In this document: piece by piece, positions 14,489 to 22,093 of the stretch
Numbering within the stretch: position 1 is the stretch's first letter
How the letters are laid out: each line of letters starts with the position of its first letter
Assembly (NCBI GenBank): GCA_035442025.1
Contig: DAORPQ010000001.1
Coordinates: 62,001-126,000, forward strand
Source: Competibacter_A sp003527885
GTDB taxonomy: Bacteria > Pseudomonadota > Gammaproteobacteria > Competibacterales > Competibacteraceae
Direction: 5' to 3'
DNA length: 64,000 nucleotides
Made by a program: the position numbers and the translations under genes
The notes under the pieces: generated by a model
Databases searched by the model: none
Told to the model about the DNA's origin: nothing
The model's input: only the letters and a program-made list of their open reading frames with translations

Positions 14489-16210
14489 CTACCCGTCGCG
14501 CGCCGGCGTCAAGCGCTCTGCCAACCACGCCAGCAATTGCCTCCGAGCGACCAGCACGGGCTCGACATCACACCGGCCGCGGCACTCCAGCCGATCACTG
14601 GCTAAATTGCGTTCGCTGATCACCACCCGATACGGGATGCCGATCAGCTCCATATCGGCGAACATGACGCCGGGCCGGGCATCCCGATCATCCAGCAACG
14701 CTTCGATCCCGGCGGCCAGCAATTCCCGATGAAGCGTTTCGGCGGTTTCGCGCACGAGGTCGGAGCGGTTGGCGCCTACCGGCAGCAACGCGACTTGAAA
14801 CGGCGCCATCGCGGCGGGCCAGACGATGCCGCGCGCGTCGTGATTTTGCTCGATGGCGGCCGCCACCACCCGCGACACCCCGATACCGTAACAGCCCATC
14901 ATCACGGTGATCGGCTGGCCGTCTTCACCCAACACCACCGCGTTCATGGCGGCGCTGTATTTCTGGCCCAGTTGAAAAACGTGGCCGACTTCGATGCCGC
15001 GCGCGATGGCCAGCACGCCGCGCCCGTCGGGACTGGGATCGCCTTCGACCACGTTGCGAAGATCGGCGATTTCGGGTTCGGGGCAGTCGCGGCCGAAATT
15101 GACGCCGGTCAGATGCCAGTCATCGGTGTTGGCGCCGACCGCCATATCCGCCATTTTTGCCACTGTGCGGTCGGCGATGATCGCGCCCGTGAAGCCGACC
15201 GGTCCCAGCGAGCCGGGGCTGGCGCCGAACGCGGCGCGGATGGCCTCGGGACTGGCAAACGCCAGCGGAACCTCGACCTGCGGCAATTTCTCGGCCTTGA
15301 TGGCGTTTAATTCATGGTCGCCCCGGACCAGCAGCAGCACCGGCCGCCCGTCCACCCCGTCCACGGCGATGGCTTTTACCGTCCGTTCGGCCGGCAGTTT
15401 CAGGAAGTCGCACAGTTGGGCGATGGTCTTGACGCCGGGCGTCTGAACCCGCGCCAGCGCTTCACCCGGCGCCGGCCGCTCTCCCGCCGGCGGCAGCGCC
15501 TCGGCCAGTTCGACGTTGGCGGCATAATCGCTTGCGGTGGAGAACGCGATGGCGTCCTCGCCGGAATCCGCCAGCACGTGAAATTCCTGGGAGCGGCTGC
15601 CGCCGATGCTGCCGGAATCGGCCAGCACCGCCCGAAACCGCAGGCCCAGCCGGGTGAAAATGCGGGCGTAGGCGTCGTACATCGCCTGATAGCTGACCTG
15701 CAACGAGGTCTGATCGAGATCGAAGGAATAGGCGTCCTTCATCAAGAACTCCCGCGCTCGCATCACCCCGAAGCGCGGCCGGATCTCATCGCGGAACTTG
15801 GTCTGGATCTGATAGAAGTTGACCGGTAGCTGTTTGTAGCTCTTGATCTCGCGCCGGAACAGTTCGGTGATGACCTCCTCGTGCGTCGGGCCGAAGCAGA
15901 AATCGCGTTTGTGCCGGTCTGCGATCCGCAACAGTTCCGGGCCATATTGTTGCCAGCGGCCGGATTCCTGCCACAGCTCGGCCGGCTGTACGGCGGGCAT
16001 GGACAGCTCCAGCGCGCCGGCCCGGTCCATCTCCTCCCGCACCACCGTCTCGACCTTGCGCAGCACCCGCAACCCCAAGGGCAGCCAAGCGTAAATGCCG
16101 GCGGCGAGCTTGCGGATCAGGCCCGCCCGCAGCATGAGTTGGTGGCTGACGACGTCGGCGTCGGCCGGGGTTTCCTTGACGGTGAACAGCGGGAAACGGG
16201 ATACGCGCAT
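14489..16210 (-). CDS. proS: Prolyl-tRNA synthetase
   Basis: Class II aminoacyl-tRNA synthetase that charges tRNA-Pro. The 573-residue protein has the bacterial architecture: catalytic core with motif 2 (YQIQTKFRDEIRPRFGVMRAREFLMKD region), an inserted YbaK-like editing domain (about residues 225-400), motif 3 (GCYGIGVSRVVAAAIEQ) and the C-terminal anticodon-binding domain. The length matches E. coli ProS (572). I chose the ATG at 16210, where family similarity (RVSRFPLFTVKETPADA) begins. Confidence 0.97.
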   Translation of the reverse strand: MRVSRFPLFTVKETPADADVVSHQLMLRAGLIRKLAAGIYAWLPLGLRVLRKVETVVREEMDRAGALELSMPAVQPAELWQESGRWQQYGPELLRIADRHKRDFCFGPTHEEVITELFRREIKSYKQLPVNFYQIQTKFRDEIRPRFGVMRAREFLMKDAYSFDLDQTSLQVSYQAMYDAYARIFTRLGLRFRAVLADSGSIGGSRSQEFHVLADSGEDAIAFSTASDYAANVELAEALPPAGERPAPGEALARVQTPGVKTIAQLCDFLKLPAERTVKAIAVDGVDGRPVLLLVRGDHELNAIKAEKLPQVEVPLAFASPEAIRAAFGASPGSLGPVGFTGAIIADRTVAKMADMAVGANTDDWHLTGVNFGRDCPEPEIADLRNVVEGDPSPDGRGVLAIARGIEVGHVFQLGQKYSAAMNAVVLGEDGQPITVMMGCYGIGVSRVVAAAIEQNHDARGIVWPAAMAPFQVALLPVGANRSDLVRETAETLHRELLAAGIEALLDDRDARPGVMFADMELIGIPYRVVISERNLASDRLECRGRCDVEPVLVARRQLLAWLAERLTPARDG

Positions 16211-16239
16211 GAAGTCGGTCTCGGGCAACAGTCGTTCGA

Positions 16240-16713
16240 TCAGGGGTTGCAGAAATAGTCCTGGTCCTTCTGCGCTTTTTTGAGCTCGGCGTCGCGCTGC
16301 TGGGGATCGAGCGCGACCTTGTTGCCCTTGGCGTCGGTTTTCACCACCGGACTGTCGCTTTGCAAAATCTTGAGGTTTTTCTTGGCGGCTTCGCAATTCT
16401 TGGTCCGCGCGTCCTCGGATTCCTTTTGCGCCTGTTCCGCCTGCTGTTTGTCTTTCTGTTCTTGCTCGGCCACCTGCTTGGCCAGATCGGACTGTTCCTT
16501 GTTCAAATCGCGGGTGGCGGCTTCCGGATTTTGTTCCGCTCCAGCCGGCTTGCGCACCATTTCATACTGCACCCCGGTCGGCGGCGCAAGCTCGGAATAC
16601 TGGATTTGCCCCTGCGAATCGGTCCACTTGTAGATGAATTGCTGGGCTTGGGCCGCCAGCGTGAAACCCCAGCAACCGACCATCAGCCCCCACCACAACG
16701 TTCGCTTCGACAT
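16240..16713 (-). CDS. DUF4124 domain envelope protein
   Basis: A 157-residue protein with a signal peptide (about residues 1-24, ending AAQAQ), then the DUF4124 motif YKWTDSQGQIQYSELAPP, a Lys/Glu/Gln-rich coiled-coil-like stretch, and two later cysteines (KNCEAAK, YFCNP) that could form a disulfide. The function of this common proteobacterial family is unknown. The start at 16713 has a good GGAGGA site. It ends 29 nt before proS begins and is probably co-transcribed with it. Confidence 0.88.
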   Translation of the reverse strand: MSKRTLWWGLMVGCWGFTLAAQAQQFIYKWTDSQGQIQYSELAPPTGVQYEMVRKPAGAEQNPEAATRDLNKEQSDLAKQVAEQEQKDKQQAEQAQKESEDARTKNCEAAKKNLKILQSDSPVVKTDAKGNKVALDPQQRDAELKKAQKDQDYFCNP

Positions 16714-17032
16714 GCCATTCCTCCAAAAAGACCTGAACCTCGGGAGAACCATGCCGTTCAGGCGATACTCCCCCAGCATCGTAACGGGATTTTGCTCGAA
16801 ATAAATGTCGTGTAGTATAACCAGCCCGCAAGACCCGCGCCCAGCATGTATCGACGGCTTTTGCGACGAGTTGCGCCACCGGGAACCACCCCCGCGCGCG
16901 GCGGTCACCCCGCCCGACCGCAGTCCCGGCCCGGCCACCCACCAGCCCCGTCGATGATGTGTCGATCACCTGCGCCGATCCGTCTTGCCGCTTCGCGATC
17001 CTTAACCCAATCTACCATGAGGAATCAACCGT
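16714..17032. other. Divergent intergenic region upstream of ilvB
   Basis: This 319-bp region lies between divergent genes. It contains the ilvB promoter candidate listed separately and a GC-rich leader of about 200 nt. I looked for a leader peptide rich in Ile/Val/Leu codons and found none, so classical ilv attenuation is not supported. Confidence 0.55.
16792..16821 (+). promoter_or_regulatory. Candidate ilvB promoter
   Basis: TTGCTC (16792-16797) and TATAAC (16816-16821) are spaced 18 bp apart. The -10 matches 5 of 6 bases; the -35 is weak. It would give a leader of about 205 nt. Confidence 0.4.
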
Positions 17033-18778
17033 ATGGAACTCATGACAGGCGCCGAAATCCTGATCCGCTGTCTGAAGGAGGAAGGCGTCGAATATCTGTT
17101 CGGCTATCCGGGCGGCGCCGTTTTACATATCTACGATGCGATCTACGTCCAGGATGACGTCAAGCACGTCCTGGTCCGCCACGAACAAGCCGCCGCACAC
17201 GCCGCCGACGGCTACGCCCGCGCCAGCGGCAAAACGGGCGTGGTGCTGGTGACCTCCGGCCCCGGCGTGACCAACGCGGTCACCGGCATCGCCACCGCCT
17301 ATATGGACTCCATCCCGATGGTGATCATCTCCGGTCAGGTGCCTACCGCGCTGATCGGCAACGACGCCTTTCAGGAAGTGGATTCGGTCGGCATCACCCG
17401 GCCCTGCGTCAAGCACAATTTCCTGGTCAAGGACATCACCAAACTGGCCGAAACCATCAAGCAGGCCTTTTATATCGCCAGCACCGGCCGGCCCGGCCCG
17501 GTCCTGGTCGACGTGCCGAAGGACGTGACCATCGCCAAGGGCGAATTCCATTATCCCAAAAAGGTCAAGTTGCGCTCCTACAATCCGACCGTCAAGGGCC
17601 ATGCCGGCCAAATCCGCAAAGCGGTGGATCTGATCCTGTCGGCCAAGCGCCCGATGATGTACACCGGCGGCGGGGTGATCCTGAGCGACGGCTCGCCGGA
17701 ACTGGTCGAACTCACCCAATTGCTCGGTTATCCGATCACCAACACCCTGATGGGTTTGGGCGCCTATCCGGCCACCGACAAGCAGTTCGTCGGGATGTTG
17801 GGGATGCACGGTACTTATGAATCCAATCTGGCGATGCACCACTGCGACGTGCTGATCGCCATCGGCGCCCGTTTCGACGACCGCGTGACCGGCAAGCTGG
17901 ACAAGTTCTGCCCGGAGGCGCGGATCGTTCACGTCGACATCGACCCCTCCTCGATTTCCAAGAACGTCCGGGTCGATATCCCCATCGTCGGTTCGGTGCC
18001 GAACGTGCTGCGGGCCATGATCAACGTGATCCGCGACGAGAAGCTCAAGCCCGACGCCGAGGCGCTGGGGCGCTGGTGGCGACAGATCGACGAGTGGCGG
18101 GCGGTCAAATCCCTGAGCTACCGCTCCAGCGAGACGGTGATCAAACCCCAATTCGTGGTCCAGAAGCTGTACGAGGTGACCGAAGGCAAAGCCATCATCA
18201 CCTCGGATGTGGGTCAGCACCAGATGTGGGCGGCGCAGTATTACCATTTCGACCGGCCCCGCCAGTGGATCAACTCCGGCGGCTTGGGCACCATGGGCTT
18301 CGGTCTGCCGGCGGCGATGGGGGCCAAGTTTGCCTTCCCCGATCAGGACGTGGCCTGCGTCACCGGCGACGGCAGCATCCAGATGATGACCCAGGAACTG
18401 GCGACCATGAAGCAGTACCACACCCCGGTCAAGATCATCAACCTGAACAACGGTTATCTGGGCATGGTGCGGCAGTGGCAGGAGTTCTTCTATCAAAAGC
18501 GCTATTGCATGACCTATTTCGAGGCGCTGCCGGACTTCGTGAAACTGGCCGAGGCCTACGGCCACAGCGGGATGCGGATCGAGAAACCGGGCGATGTCGA
18601 AGGTGCGCTGCGGGAAGCCTTCGCGATGAAGGATCGCTTGGTGTTCCTCGATTTCCTCACCGATCAGGGCGAAAACGTATTTCCGATGATTCCCTCCGGC
18701 GGCAGCCAAAATGAAATGTTGTTGGCCGAGCGCGACGAGATGATTTCGACCCACGACGAAGGCATGGTGCTGCTGTGA
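17033..18778 (+). CDS. ilvB: Acetolactate synthase large (catalytic) subunit
   Basis: Thiamine-diphosphate enzyme for the first common step of valine, leucine and isoleucine synthesis. The 581-residue protein has the N-terminal motif (GYPGGAVLHIYDA), the catalytic Glu segment LVRHEQAAAHAADGYAR, and the cofactor motif GDGSIQMMTQEL with NNGYLGMV. The C-terminus is complete. It is the first gene of ilvB-ilvH-ilvC; its stop overlaps the ilvH start. The sequence type is the anabolic, FAD-containing one. The paralogue names ilvB and ilvI cannot be told apart here. Confidence 0.96.
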   Translation: MELMTGAEILIRCLKEEGVEYLFGYPGGAVLHIYDAIYVQDDVKHVLVRHEQAAAHAADGYARASGKTGVVLVTSGPGVTNAVTGIATAYMDSIPMVIISGQVPTALIGNDAFQEVDSVGITRPCVKHNFLVKDITKLAETIKQAFYIASTGRPGPVLVDVPKDVTIAKGEFHYPKKVKLRSYNPTVKGHAGQIRKAVDLILSAKRPMMYTGGGVILSDGSPELVELTQLLGYPITNTLMGLGAYPATDKQFVGMLGMHGTYESNLAMHHCDVLIAIGARFDDRVTGKLDKFCPEARIVHVDIDPSSISKNVRVDIPIVGSVPNVLRAMINVIRDEKLKPDAEALGRWWRQIDEWRAVKSLSYRSSETVIKPQFVVQKLYEVTEGKAIITSDVGQHQMWAAQYYHFDRPRQWINSGGLGTMGFGLPAAMGAKFAFPDQDVACVTGDGSIQMMTQELATMKQYHTPVKIINLNNGYLGMVRQWQEFFYQKRYCMTYFEALPDFVKLAEAYGHSGMRIEKPGDVEGALREAFAMKDRLVFLDFLTDQGENVFPMIPSGGSQNEMLLAERDEMISTHDEGMVLL

Positions 18779-19278
18779 GCAACAATAACCGTCACATGAT
18801 TTCCATTTTGCTGGAGAACGAGGCCGGCGCTCTGTCGCGGGTGGCCAACTTGTTTTCGGCGCGCGGCTACAACATCGAGAGCCTGTCGGTCGCCCCGACC
18901 GACGATGAAACCCTGTCCCGATTGACCCTGGTCACCTACGGCAGCGAGCAGATCATCGAGCAAATCGTCAAGCAGCTCAACAAGCTGGTCGATGTGGTCA
19001 AGCTGATCGATCTCAGCGAAACCGAAGCCATCGAGCGCGAATTGATGCTGGTCAAGACCAAGGCCAGCGGCGAACTGCGCGCCGAAATGAAACGGCTGGC
19101 CGATATTTTCGGCGGTCACGTTCTCGACGTCACCGATGCGACCTACACCATCGAGCTGACCGGCGCCGGCACCAAGCTGGATAACTTCCTGCGCGCCATC
19201 GAAAAGGAGGCGATCCTCGAAGTGGTCCGCTCCGGCGCCACCGGCATCGCGCTCGGCCAAAAAGCGCTGCACGCCTGA
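18775..19278 (+). CDS. ilvH: Acetolactate synthase small (regulatory) subunit
   Basis: Regulatory partner of the catalytic subunit and the site of valine feedback inhibition. The 167-residue protein has an N-terminal ACT domain (HMISILLENEAGALSRVANL, GYNIESLSVAPTDDETLSR) and the second domain with IERELMLVKT. The start codon is GTG at 18775, overlapping the ilvB stop as GTGA, which indicates coupled translation and equal subunit supply. Confidence 0.97.
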   Translation: MSNNNRHMISILLENEAGALSRVANLFSARGYNIESLSVAPTDDETLSRLTLVTYGSEQIIEQIVKQLNKLVDVVKLIDLSETEAIERELMLVKTKASGELRAEMKRLADIFGGHVLDVTDATYTIELTGAGTKLDNFLRAIEKEAILEVVRSGATGIALGQKALHA

Positions 19279-19293
19279 CTGTCTCCCCGCGAC

Positions 19294-19334
19294 CCCGTCC
19301 CCACCGCCCCTTTCGGCCGGGGACCGGGAGTTTT
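19294..19334 (+). terminator. Possible attenuating hairpin between ilvH and ilvC
   Basis: CCCGTCCCC (19294-19302) pairs with GGGGACCGGG (19319-19328) with one bulge, followed by AGTTTT. The T run is short, so partial termination is more likely than full termination. Confidence 0.4.
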
Positions 19335-19354
19335 AACTTTTCAGGAACTCGCCC

Positions 19355-20368
19355 ATGAACATCTATTACGACAAAGACGCCGACCTGTCCCTGATCAAGG
19401 GCAAGACAGTCGCCATCATCGGCTACGGCTCCCAGGGTCACGCCCACGCCCTCAACCTGCGCGATTCCGGCGTGAACGTGATCGTCGGCTTGCGGCCCGG
19501 CTCGGCGTCGGCGGTCAAGGCCGAGAAAGCCGGCCTGACGGTTAAACCGGTCACGGACGCGGCGGCGGCGGCCGATGTCGTCATGATCCTGGCTCCCGAC
19601 GAGCACCAGAGCCAGATTTACAAAGAGATCGAACCGAAGCTGAAAAAAGGCGCGGCGCTGGCCTTCGCCCACGGCTTCAACATCCATTTCGGGGGGGTGG
19701 TGCCGCGTGCCGACCTCGACGTGATCATGATCGCCCCCAAGGGTCCGGGCCATCTGGTGCGCTCGACCTACACCCAGGGCGGCGGCGTGCCGTGCCTGAT
19801 CGCGGTGGCGCAAGACGCTTCCGGCCAAGCCAAGGAACTGGCGCTGTCCTATGCATCGGCCAACGGCGGCGGCCGGGCCGGCGTCATCGAGACCAGCTTC
19901 CGCGAAGAGTGCGAAACCGACCTGTTCGGCGAACAGGTGGTGCTGTGCGGCGGGTTGACCGCGCTGATTCAGGCGGGCTTCGAAACGCTGATCGAAGCGG
20001 GCTACGCGCCGGAGATGGCCTATTTCGAGTGTTTGCACGAGGTGAAGCTGATCGTGGATTTGATCTACGAGGGCGGCATCGCCAACATGCGCTACTCGAT
20101 TTCCAACACCGCCGAATACGGCGATTTCACCCGTGGCCCGCGCATCGTCACCGAGCAGACCAAGGTCGAGATGCGCAAGATCCTCAAGGAAATCCAGACC
20201 GGCCAGTTCGCCCGCGAATTCATCGCGGAGAACCAGGCCGGCGCGCCGGTGCTGCGGGCCAACCGCCGCATCAGCCGCGAGCATCCGGTCGAACAAGTGG
20301 GTGAAAAACTGCGCGGCATGATGCCCTGGATCAAGGCCAACCGCTTGGTGGATACCACCAAGAACTGA
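19355..20368 (+). CDS. ilvC: Ketol-acid reductoisomerase (class I, NADPH)
   Basis: Second enzyme of branched-chain amino acid synthesis. The 337-residue protein is the short class I form: Rossmann motif GYGSQGHAHALNLRDSG, cofactor loop with RPGSAS, and the knotted Mg-binding domain (ETDLFGEQVVLCGGL, CLHEVKLIVDLIYEGG). It lies 76 nt after ilvH, completing an ilvBHC operon. An intrinsic terminator follows. Confidence 0.98.
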   Translation: MNIYYDKDADLSLIKGKTVAIIGYGSQGHAHALNLRDSGVNVIVGLRPGSASAVKAEKAGLTVKPVTDAAAAADVVMILAPDEHQSQIYKEIEPKLKKGAALAFAHGFNIHFGGVVPRADLDVIMIAPKGPGHLVRSTYTQGGGVPCLIAVAQDASGQAKELALSYASANGGGRAGVIETSFREECETDLFGEQVVLCGGLTALIQAGFETLIEAGYAPEMAYFECLHEVKLIVDLIYEGGIANMRYSISNTAEYGDFTRGPRIVTEQTKVEMRKILKEIQTGQFAREFIAENQAGAPVLRANRRISREHPVEQVGEKLRGMMPWIKANRLVDTTKN

Positions 20369-20398
20369 GGTTCGCCCGGCAAAACGGGGACAACCGGG

Positions 20399-20438
20399 GC
20401 GCGGACTTTTCACTCCCGATCCGCGCTCCAATTTTTTT
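20399..20438 (+). terminator. Intrinsic terminator after ilvC
   Basis: GCGCGGA (20399-20405) pairs with TCCGCGC (20420-20426), and a run of seven T follows at 20432-20438. The loop is 14 nt. Confidence 0.75.
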
Positions 20439-20467
20439 AAGCCGACCCGGAAGGCGGCCGTCGAAAG

Positions 20468-21214
20468 ATGAACAACGACCCACCTCTCCAGCATCGGCTG
20501 GCGGTTTTGATCGATGCGGACAACGCTCAGCCCGCCATCATCGAGGGACTGGCCAGAGAGATCGTCAAATACGGGGTTGCGAGCGTCAAACGAATTTACG
20601 GCGACTGGACCACGCCGAACTTGAACGGCTGGAAATCGGTCCTGCTCGACCACTCGATCCAGCCCGTCCAGCAATTTCGTTACACGGTGGGTAAGAACGC
20701 CACCGATAGCGCCATGATCATTGACGCGATGGACTTGCTGTACACCCGCCGTTTTGAAGGGTTCTGCCTGGTTTCCAGCGACAGCGATTTCACGCGCCTG
20801 GCTTCCCGCATCCGGGAAGAAGGCCTGCTGGTTTACGGCTTCGGCGAGGAGAAAACCCCGAAAGCCTTCATCCATGCCTGCGATAAGTTCATCTTCACCA
20901 AAGTTCTGCTGCCCCAGCCAGAATCGGAAGCGCTCGACCGCAAACAAGAAACCAACCAACTTAAAGCGAACACTAAGCTGGTGAACCTGGTCCGCAGCGC
21001 CGTCGAGGCCGTATCGGACGATAGCGGCTGGGCCAACCTCGGCAGGGTCGGCCATCACATCGCCCAGCAGTCTCCAGAGTTCGACCCCCGAAACTATGGC
21101 TATGGAAAGCTCAGCGACCTGGTATTGGCCATCGGTCTTTTCGATCTCGAAGAGCGCCAGCACGGCGCCAGTCGGGCAAAAGGTCTTTATATCCGCGACA
21201 AGCGCAAGAAATGA
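20468..21214 (+). CDS. NYN-domain nuclease with OST-HTH/LOTUS domain
   Basis: A 248-residue two-domain protein. Residues about 8-145 form a NYN (PIN-like) domain: the acidic residues of LIDADNAQ, of TDSAMIIDAMDLLY and of LVSSDSDFTRLA would bind the metal in an RNase site. The C-terminal 75 residues match the OST-HTH/LOTUS fold, an RNA-binding module (LVRSAVEAVSDDSGWANLGRVG). This LabA/DUF88-like pairing is widespread in bacteria but little characterised; an RNA-processing role is inferred. It lies 100 nt after ilvC, past a terminator, and just upstream of pssA. Confidence 0.88.
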   Translation: MNNDPPLQHRLAVLIDADNAQPAIIEGLAREIVKYGVASVKRIYGDWTTPNLNGWKSVLLDHSIQPVQQFRYTVGKNATDSAMIIDAMDLLYTRRFEGFCLVSSDSDFTRLASRIREEGLLVYGFGEEKTPKAFIHACDKFIFTKVLLPQPESEALDRKQETNQLKANTKLVNLVRSAVEAVSDDSGWANLGRVGHHIAQQSPEFDPRNYGYGKLSDLVLAIGLFDLEERQHGASRAKGLYIRDKRKK

Positions 21215-21266
21215 CTCAGTTCCAATCACCCGAACCGACCGCATTAAAGCTTTCAAGGCAAGCCTG

Positions 21267-22061
21267 ATGATCAGCGAACCAGCACCCGAAAAACGCCGCC
21301 GGCGCGGCGTCTATCTGCTCCCCAACCTGTTCACCACCGCCGCGCTGTTCTGCGGCTTCTACGCCATCATCGCCGCCTTGCAAGGCCGCTTCGAGCCGGC
21401 CGCCGTCGCGGTGTTCGTGGCCATGGTGCTGGACGGCCTGGACGGGCGGGTCGCCCGCCTGACCCACACCGAAAGCGAGTTCGGCGCGGAATACGACAGC
21501 ATGGCGGACTTGATTTCCTTTGGCCTGGCCCCCGCCCTGATCATGTACGAATGGGCGCTCAGCACCATGATCGGCATGGGGCCGTTCCTGTCCAAGCTCG
21601 GCTGGCTCACGGCTTTTTTCTATACGGTGATGGCCGCACTGAGGTTGGCCCGCTTCAACGTCCAGCACGGCAGCACCGATAAACGCTACTTCATCGGGCT
21701 GCCCAGCCCTTCGGCCGCCGCCATCGTCAGCGGCACGGTCTGGTTCGGCACCGATCTGGGGTTGACCGGCTCACAGCTGCTGTGGCCGGCGCTGATCATC
21801 ACCGTCGGCGCCGGCGCTTTGATGTTCAGCAAGATCCTTTACTTCAGCTTCAAGCAGGTCGACTTGCACAAGCGGGTCCCGTTCGCTTCCGTGCTGCTGG
21901 TGGTGCTCACTCTGGTGGTCATCTCGATCGACCCGCCCAAGGTGCTGTTCTGCGGCTTCCTGGTGTATGTTCTGTCGGGTCCGGCGCTGTTCCTGTTCCG
22001 GCTGCGCCAGCGCGCGCGCCGGCGCGCCCGCGCTCCGAACGAGCCCGCCGGACCCAAATAG
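21267..22061 (+). CDS. pssA: CDP-diacylglycerol-serine O-phosphatidyltransferase
   Basis: Makes phosphatidylserine, precursor of phosphatidylethanolamine. The 264-residue membrane protein has the CDP-alcohol phosphotransferase signature (DGLDGRVARL then GAEYDSMADLISFG), which supplies four catalytic/metal-binding Asp residues, and about eight membrane segments. It is the type II, membrane-bound enzyme rather than the E. coli phospholipase D-like type. The ATG at 21267 starts the Arg-rich cytoplasmic end (PEKRRRRGVYLLPN). It converges on treY with a 32-nt gap. Confidence 0.94.
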   Translation: MISEPAPEKRRRRGVYLLPNLFTTAALFCGFYAIIAALQGRFEPAAVAVFVAMVLDGLDGRVARLTHTESEFGAEYDSMADLISFGLAPALIMYEWALSTMIGMGPFLSKLGWLTAFFYTVMAALRLARFNVQHGSTDKRYFIGLPSPSAAAIVSGTVWFGTDLGLTGSQLLWPALIITVGAGALMFSKILYFSFKQVDLHKRVPFASVLLVVLTLVVISIDPPKVLFCGFLVYVLSGPALFLFRLRQRARRRARAPNEPAGPK

Positions 22062-22093
22062 ATCCCGCTGGAGACCGAACGCCGGACCGCCGG

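Noticed and set aside
16714..17032. Attenuator leader peptide for ilvB
   Set aside because: No short frame with clustered Ile, Val or Leu codons and no terminator/antiterminator pair was found.
17123..18754. A 543-codon minus-strand frame opposite ilvB
   Set aside because: Shadow of acetolactate synthase; similarly the 708-codon frame at 19130-21256 opposes ilvC and the NYN gene.
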